DNA of 64,000 bases. It comes from Paenibacillus aceris. Its GTDB lineage: Bacteria > Bacillota > Bacilli > Paenibacillales > NBRC-103111. The translations under genes were made by a program, and so were the position numbers. The stretch spans positions 186,001 through 250,000 of the forward strand of contig NZ_JAGGKV010000004.1 in the NCBI RefSeq assembly GCF_017874035.1, in the 5' to 3' direction. A model generated the notes under the pieces. That model saw only the letters and a program-made list of their open reading frames with translations, ran no database searches and had not been told where the DNA came from. Below, piece after piece: positions 59,369-64,000 of this stretch (positions are counted from its first letter, which is position 1; each line of letters opens with the position of its first letter).

Positions 59369-60325
59369 CTACTCCACCAAACCTGTTCGTTCCACACCTT
59401 CTACAAACCACCGCTGCGTGAAAGTGTATAAGAGCAGAGGCGGAATAATCATTAAGAACGTTGTGGACATCCGGATTGCTTCGTCCGTTACTGACGGGCC
59501 ATACGCCTCCGCCTGCTGACGCAGCGCTGATGCAATTTTCTCTATCCCGAGCGATAAGGGAGCCGTTTCAATGTCAGATAAGTACATGCTGGGCAAATAG
59601 AAGTCGTTCCACGTCCAAATAAAGGAAAATAAAAACACGACAAGGATTGCTGGCTTGGCAAGCGGCATCATCACCTTGTAAAAGATTTTAAACACGCCAG
59701 CTCCGTCGATACGGGCAGCTTCCTCCAGCTCCTTCGGTTGTGTGGAGAAGAATTGGCGGTAAATGATGACGAATAAGGCTCCTTTTAAGCCGAGACCGAA
59801 AAAGGCCGGGACAATAATCGGATAAATCGTATTCAGAAGGCCAAGCTGTCTGGCATAAATAATATTGGGCAGGATAGTGACCTGCATAGGCACAATAAAA
59901 GTTAGCATTAGAAAAAAGAACAGAACCCTCTTGAACGGAATTTTCAGCCTTGCAAATGCATAACCGGTTACCGCGCAGGACAGAGTTTGCAAAATAGCGA
60001 CTGAAAGCGATAACCCAAGCGAGATGCCAAGGGCTTTCGGATATTTCATCCACGACCAAGCCTCTTGCAGGTTGCCGAGGTAGATCGTCCTTGGGAACCA
60101 GTTAACGGCAGGATCCAGCAGATCGTCTGCGTTTTTGACCATGGTCGCCATCATATGCAGAATCGGCTTCAAATAAATGTAAGCCGTATCCAGCAGGATC
60201 AGGTAGATGAACAGCTTGAACAGCAGACCTTTATCTGCTTCTCTCCCGATAATCGCATACCGGACTTTGCTGAGCAGGTGCAGCATGTTAGCGGTCTGCT
60301 CTTCTTTCAATTTGATACGAAACAT
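59369..60325 (-). CDS. Carbohydrate ABC importer permease (MalG-like)
   Basis: 318 aa with six hydrophobic segments. The EAA loop that docks the ATPase reads EEAARIDGAGVFKIFYKVMMP. LTFIVPMQVTILPN and FIWTWNDFYLP are typical of the MalG subgroup. GGAGGG precedes the ATG. It follows the MalF-like gene by 27 bp. It works with that permease and the lipid-anchored binding proteins at 53153 and 55667. Confidence 0.9.
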   Translation of the reverse strand: MFRIKLKEEQTANMLHLLSKVRYAIIGREADKGLLFKLFIYLILLDTAYIYLKPILHMMATMVKNADDLLDPAVNWFPRTIYLGNLQEAWSWMKYPKALGISLGLSLSVAILQTLSCAVTGYAFARLKIPFKRVLFFFLMLTFIVPMQVTILPNIIYARQLGLLNTIYPIIVPAFFGLGLKGALFVIIYRQFFSTQPKELEEAARIDGAGVFKIFYKVMMPLAKPAILVVFLFSFIWTWNDFYLPSMYLSDIETAPLSLGIEKIASALRQQAEAYGPSVTDEAIRMSTTFLMIIPPLLLYTFTQRWFVEGVERTGLVE

Positions 60326-60352
60326 AGCTTCATCCCTCCAATCGTTAGATGA

Positions 60353-61213
60353 TTACGCACGATGTGACTTTGTCACCCTGCTGAAGATTATGAATAGGAT
60401 CGCCAGGAAAAAGGCGATGATCATAAAGTAGATCCAAAACAAAGCACTATATTGGCCATATTCGCTTTCCCTTACTTTCGAGAGAATCGGGTTGGTCGGA
60501 AAAGTGAACAGGTCGACGACCGTGTAGATCATATTGAGGAAAATGAACGGCGTCATGGCAGGAAGCGTAATTTTCCAAAACGTTTCCCAAGGACCTGCTC
60601 CATCAATGCGCGCTGCCTCATAAGCGGAATTCGAGATCGTCTGTCTACCGCCGAGGAAGATCATAATTTGAACGCCTGAGTACCATAAAATGAGCACAAA
60701 CGAGTTAAGAATGGAGATCAGCGGGTCGGACCACGTTGCCGATAGGTTGGCCTGAATGAGGCCGGAAATGTTGAATTTAGACATAAAGCCAAGATCGCCT
60801 TCGCCTTGCGTCAGAAACTCCTTAACAACCTCTCCTGTCGCCAAAATAACAGGTAGAAAGAAGATGGCGCGAAAAAACGTGCGGCCGGGAAATTTCTGAT
60901 TCAAAATAATCGCGATTAACAAGGCGAAAATGACAATAATCGGAATCATAAAAAGCGCTTGCCGCAGAAAAGGCAGCAGTTGGTTGTACAAAATGCTTCC
61001 ATTTTCAAACAGAATGTACTTGTAATGCGTCCATCCGATATAGCGGGTCGTTGTCTTCGTTGCGGTTATCGTAACATCCTGAAAGCTCATAAATAAGGAA
61101 TAACCGATCGGGAACGCCATAAAGAAGATAAATCCGATGAACCATGGGGCAATAAACAGCGTTCCTTCCAAATATTCGATCAGGGATGACTTCAGTCTCG
61201 CTTTACGATTCAC
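60353..61213 (-). CDS. Carbohydrate ABC importer permease (MalF-like)
   Basis: 286 aa with six hydrophobic segments. The start region FIAPWFIGFIFFMAFPIGYSLFMSF and the EAA loop YEAARIDGAGPWETFWKITLP are typical of MalF/UgpA-type subunits. The GTG start overlaps the stop of the DUF5696-type gene by 4 bp, so translation is coupled. It pairs with the MalG-like protein encoded next. Confidence 0.9.
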   Translation of the reverse strand: MNRKARLKSSLIEYLEGTLFIAPWFIGFIFFMAFPIGYSLFMSFQDVTITATKTTTRYIGWTHYKYILFENGSILYNQLLPFLRQALFMIPIIVIFALLIAIILNQKFPGRTFFRAIFFLPVILATGEVVKEFLTQGEGDLGFMSKFNISGLIQANLSATWSDPLISILNSFVLILWYSGVQIMIFLGGRQTISNSAYEAARIDGAGPWETFWKITLPAMTPFIFLNMIYTVVDLFTFPTNPILSKVRESEYGQYSALFWIYFMIIAFFLAILFIIFSRVTKSHRA

Positions 61214-63483
61214 TCTCCTCCCCCTCCTCGAATGACAATAAAGTTATGTTCCGGCACGACCAAATCTCCGTTCCGGTATTCCGTCAAATTGTAATTCACG
61301 ATAATCCTTTTTCCGTTTGCATACGTTGTTTCTTTTACGCCTTCGGCCAGCTTCCTGTGACCGGTAATAAACTGATCCTGTACATCTCCGAGTGCCTCGT
61401 TATATCGTTTATACTGATCGGAGGCGAAATTCTCCCAATCCGGATAATACGTGTTATAGTAACGCAAGCCATAGGAGTTAACGTATTTCTTCGTTTCCGC
61501 CTTCGTGAAGACGAACGATGGGGCGGCGCCGTATTCGATATCCCGCAAGAAATCGTTCACATCTTCCTGACGGTTATTGACATACTCCGATGAGTACGAA
61601 ACTAGTCCATGTGTAGCAATCTGAGCGAATGGAACGGATTCGTCCGAAAACAAATCGTAGGAATTGTCGTAGACCATGCCCTGGATGTAATTGATATGCG
61701 GCAGCGCGTATACATTCGATTTCTCCCCCTGTACCCCGCCAAGTGTATCCTTAATCTTTTGCAAAATACGCTCCTGGATATTACGCGCCTCGTCTCTGGA
61801 CGATCCGTACTCCGTGTTGTAATCGTTGAACAGCCTCTGACCAAGCAATCCGACGGCAAGTCCGTCCACACCCATTGCTTTATATTTCGGCAAATCGTTT
61901 TCCACCATCTGTTCAATGAATTTATCGCTGACGACAGGCGTCCGCTCCCGATTGAACAGTGGACTTTGCATCAGCGTCCGGCCAGCTAAGTTGACCATGG
62001 CATTAAATTTCTCATCGAAGCCGCCGCCCTTTGTATTGTTAAGGGAATACTCCGCTTCCAAATACACCGGATAACCGAGCCCGTGCGCATGTTCGATGAA
62101 TGCCTTCATGCCCGAGTCGCCGCCAATACGGGAATCGACAGGGAATGTTTGACCGAAGGAGCTGTAACCGCCTTTCTGCCAGCCCGTGAAGGTAAGCGAC
62201 ATATTTTTGATCCCTTTGTCATGCAGGGAATTGACGATTTGCATGCCTTCGCTCGTCGTGGTCAAGTTGAGATACCGGTCGCTGACCACGCCTTTTTCCC
62301 GGTCGGCTCCGACGATATTCGTATACAAAGGAATATTCGGATCTTTGACAGTAACGGGTTTGGCCCCTTTTTCCTTCATTAAATATTGGCGGTACGCCTC
62401 TGCCATTCCGACATAATCCGATTTCTTATCGTCCAGCATATAATAACGAACAGAACGATCGCTCCCAAAAACATGATCCCGATCGTAGTCGACATACCCC
62501 CATGAATCAGGCACGTTCGTATTTCTCGTTGTAAATTGCAAGAAGCTTGAACGATAATTCATTTGCGCTCCGATCCAGTTGTAGTTGCTTAAGACTCCTG
62601 CGGGAGCTGCAACAATGTCGGCAAACTCATCACCATCGTGTACGACAGCCAGAAAGCTCTTCGTTCCTGATTTCATACCGAAGACCGGCATCATAATTTT
62701 ATTTCGATTGTTGTTCATCCCTGGAAATGCGATATCTTGCCCGTATGTTAATTCGTCATACATTTTGTTGACGTTCAGATCATTGCTTTTAAATCTCACC
62801 AGGGCTCCGGCACCATCCGGTATAAATAGATATCCGTCCTGTCCGTCTGTATATTCGGCTCCTAAGAAAGGAAACAGCCTGACCCATACAAGACCCATCT
62901 TGGTTTCTTTTACGCCTTCTTTTAAGATTTTCGTCTCTACGTAGTCCTGATCGACAGTTACCTGAACCGGAATCGTAAAGCCAGTAGCCGGCAATTCATA
63001 GGTAAGTTTAAAACCGCCGGGAATCGTTTGAACATCTTTTACCCGACCGCCTTCTGCTGCCAGGTTCGTTTCCTTTGCCTGCAAAATATTTTTAGAGAAA
63101 TCCACATATTGAACCATGAGTGGAGAAGCCAAATGCTTTTTCCAGGTTTCGGAAATTTTCTCTTTTGGCCAATATTGCGGGTCTGGATAAGAACGGTATA
63201 CATTCCCGTTTCTTTTGTCTTCAACAATAAAATGCCCGGTCTTTTCATCCATTTTCAGTTTCAGTGTCCCAGAATCCGCAACTTCTTTAAAATCTGAATC
63301 CACTGGCAGCTTAGCTGGGACACTCGCAGCTTCGGATGCCGTATTTTGCTGCACAGCCTGCGTAACACGATGGTCCTCGCCTTTAAATTCAATCTTGACA
63401 CGGGTCAGGAAGATGGCAACGGCCGCCAAGATCAGGATGGTAACAATGATGGCTGTTTTATTTGTTTTGATCATCCGGATCAT
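61210..63483 (-). CDS. Membrane-anchored DUF5696-type protein
   Basis: 757 aa. One N-terminal membrane segment (about 8-28) anchors a large extracellular part. Residues about 70-330 are beta-rich (KLKMDEKTGHFIVEDKRNGN, DGYLFIPDGAGALVRF). From about 390 the chain looks like a TIM-barrel hydrolase-like domain with NIVGADREKGV, VYLEAEYSLNN and YGAAPSFVFTKAE. This is the domain order of the DUF5696 proteins that accompany sugar importers in Paenibacillus. No proven activity is known to me; a surface glycosidase or polysaccharide-handling role is plausible. Its ATG overlaps the YIP1-type gene stop by 4 bp (ATGA), and its own stop overlaps the MalF-like gene. Confidence 0.78.
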   Translation of the reverse strand: MIRMIKTNKTAIIVTILILAAVAIFLTRVKIEFKGEDHRVTQAVQQNTASEAASVPAKLPVDSDFKEVADSGTLKLKMDEKTGHFIVEDKRNGNVYRSYPDPQYWPKEKISETWKKHLASPLMVQYVDFSKNILQAKETNLAAEGGRVKDVQTIPGGFKLTYELPATGFTIPVQVTVDQDYVETKILKEGVKETKMGLVWVRLFPFLGAEYTDGQDGYLFIPDGAGALVRFKSNDLNVNKMYDELTYGQDIAFPGMNNNRNKIMMPVFGMKSGTKSFLAVVHDGDEFADIVAAPAGVLSNYNWIGAQMNYRSSFLQFTTRNTNVPDSWGYVDYDRDHVFGSDRSVRYYMLDDKKSDYVGMAEAYRQYLMKEKGAKPVTVKDPNIPLYTNIVGADREKGVVSDRYLNLTTTSEGMQIVNSLHDKGIKNMSLTFTGWQKGGYSSFGQTFPVDSRIGGDSGMKAFIEHAHGLGYPVYLEAEYSLNNTKGGGFDEKFNAMVNLAGRTLMQSPLFNRERTPVVSDKFIEQMVENDLPKYKAMGVDGLAVGLLGQRLFNDYNTEYGSSRDEARNIQERILQKIKDTLGGVQGEKSNVYALPHINYIQGMVYDNSYDLFSDESVPFAQIATHGLVSYSSEYVNNRQEDVNDFLRDIEYGAAPSFVFTKAETKKYVNSYGLRYYNTYYPDWENFASDQYKRYNEALGDVQDQFITGHRKLAEGVKETTYANGKRIIVNYNLTEYRNGDLVVPEHNFIVIRGGGGE

Positions 63484-64000
63484 CTTAAAGTCACCTCCTG
63501 GTACATCTGATAAAGTAACGATCCAAGATCGCTGGTAAGTCCCATGATAATGAAAATCAGCACACCGATGACAAGCATCGTACAGAGTGTGAGGAAAACA
63601 TTCATAATCGTTTCGCCAAACGTGTAATTATGGACATTCTGGATTTTCCAGAAGATGAGCAGCCCGATCCAGACCGTCATCGCGTTCCCCACGAAATGGT
63701 AGATGGATGACTCGGACATCGTCAACACATTAGACACGAAGGCAAGGGGAATACCAATAGCTATGTAAGGTAAGAGAGCATAGGCACTGCCGATAAAGAT
63801 GTGTTTGAACCGCCCTTCTCCCCGGTAAATCGAACTAACGAGGTAGTTGGCGATAATCCAAGCGATCCAGACGATGAAAAATTGCGTGAACGTCGAATAA
63901 ATGTCCACAAATGTTTTCGGATTAAAAGCAAAGCTGGTCGCAAATTGGCTGATGATTAGGGACGCATACACGCCAAGCAGCACGACGGTTGCGCTCAGGT
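63480..64000 (-). CDS. YIP1-family membrane protein (partial, 5' end beyond window)
   Basis: At least 173 codons. The open frame continues past an internal GTG at 63983 to the window edge (in-frame LSATVV before LLGVYA), so the true start is outside. About five hydrophobic segments are seen, with YAHYLLPYI-like helices (SAYALLPYIAIGIPLAF) and WKIQNVHNYTFGETI near the end, typical of the bacterial YIP1 group. It is coupled to the DUF5696-type gene by a 4-bp overlap. Role in the importer system unknown. Confidence 0.75.
   Translation of the reverse strand, partial: LSATVVLLGVYASLIISQFATSFAFNPKTFVDIYSTFTQFFIVWIAWIIANYLVSSIYRGEGRFKHIFIGSAYALLPYIAIGIPLAFVSNVLTMSESSIYHFVGNAMTVWIGLLIFWKIQNVHNYTFGETIMNVFLTLCTMLVIGVLIFIIMGLTSDLGSLLYQMYQEVTLR

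Overview
The window looks like a chromosomal segment of a Paenibacillus-type Gram-positive bacterium. This is inferred from Gram-positive lipoprotein signals, S-layer-homology (SLH) anchored proteins, strong GGAGG ribosome sites, several TTG/GTG starts, AraC-type regulators beside glycosidase genes, and a sugar importer linked to a DUF5696-type and a YIP1-type membrane protein. No rRNA, tRNA, CRISPR array, intact insertion sequence or phage gene was seen. Most genes lie on the minus strand.

Layout. 1-3.5 kb: a partial gene, a short FtsH-like protease with a Gly/Met insert, a small membrane protein and a GNAT acetyltransferase. 3.6-8.4 kb: GH88 and GH2 glycosidases divergent from an AraC regulator. 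8.5-12.4 kb: a TetR - VC0807-like membrane protein - GNAT operon with two putative operators, and an orphan histidine kinase. 12.5-15.2 kb: a GH172 (DUF2961) enzyme divergent from a second AraC regulator, then a small TTG-start protein. 15.2-25.2 kb: GH78 rhamnosidase plus a Gfo/Idh/MocA dehydrogenase, divergent from a three-gene secreted operon ending in a pectate-lyase-like protein. 25.2-36.2 kb: an operon with a dehydrogenase, alpha/beta hydrolase, Asp/Glu-racemase-like protein, RuBisCO-like protein (RLP), DUF1537-type sugar-acid kinase, ABC exporter and a large secreted protein. 36.2-39.5 kb: a 1085-aa SLH protein. 39.8-46 kb: a cassette resembling rhizopine catabolism (Rieske ferredoxin like MocE, desaturase-fold oxygenase like MocD, TIM-barrel isomerase like MocC, MocA-like dehydrogenase), with an aldose epimerase and a GH127-like enzyme. 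46-51.6 kb: a MacAB-like ABC system in which one ATPase carries a C-terminal AbrB-like segment. 51.7-64 kb: a carbohydrate ABC importer with two paralogous solute-binding proteins, embedded among five paralogues of one uncharacterised ~200-aa extracellular domain.

Reading of the whole. The enzymes (pectate-lyase-like, GH78, GH88, GH2, GH127, GH172) suggest use of complex pectin such as rhamnogalacturonan. The RLP/kinase operon and the Moc-like oxygenase cassette would suit rarer sugars, possibly branched apiose and O-methylated sugars, both present in rhamnogalacturonan II; this is inference. Five promoters (GH78, secreted pectin operon, RLP operon, SLH protein, importer binding protein) share two CCTATAA-like direct repeats 21-22 bp apart, with the second repeat at a fixed distance from a -10 box. 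This suggests one AraC-type activator, not identified in the window, coordinates these units.
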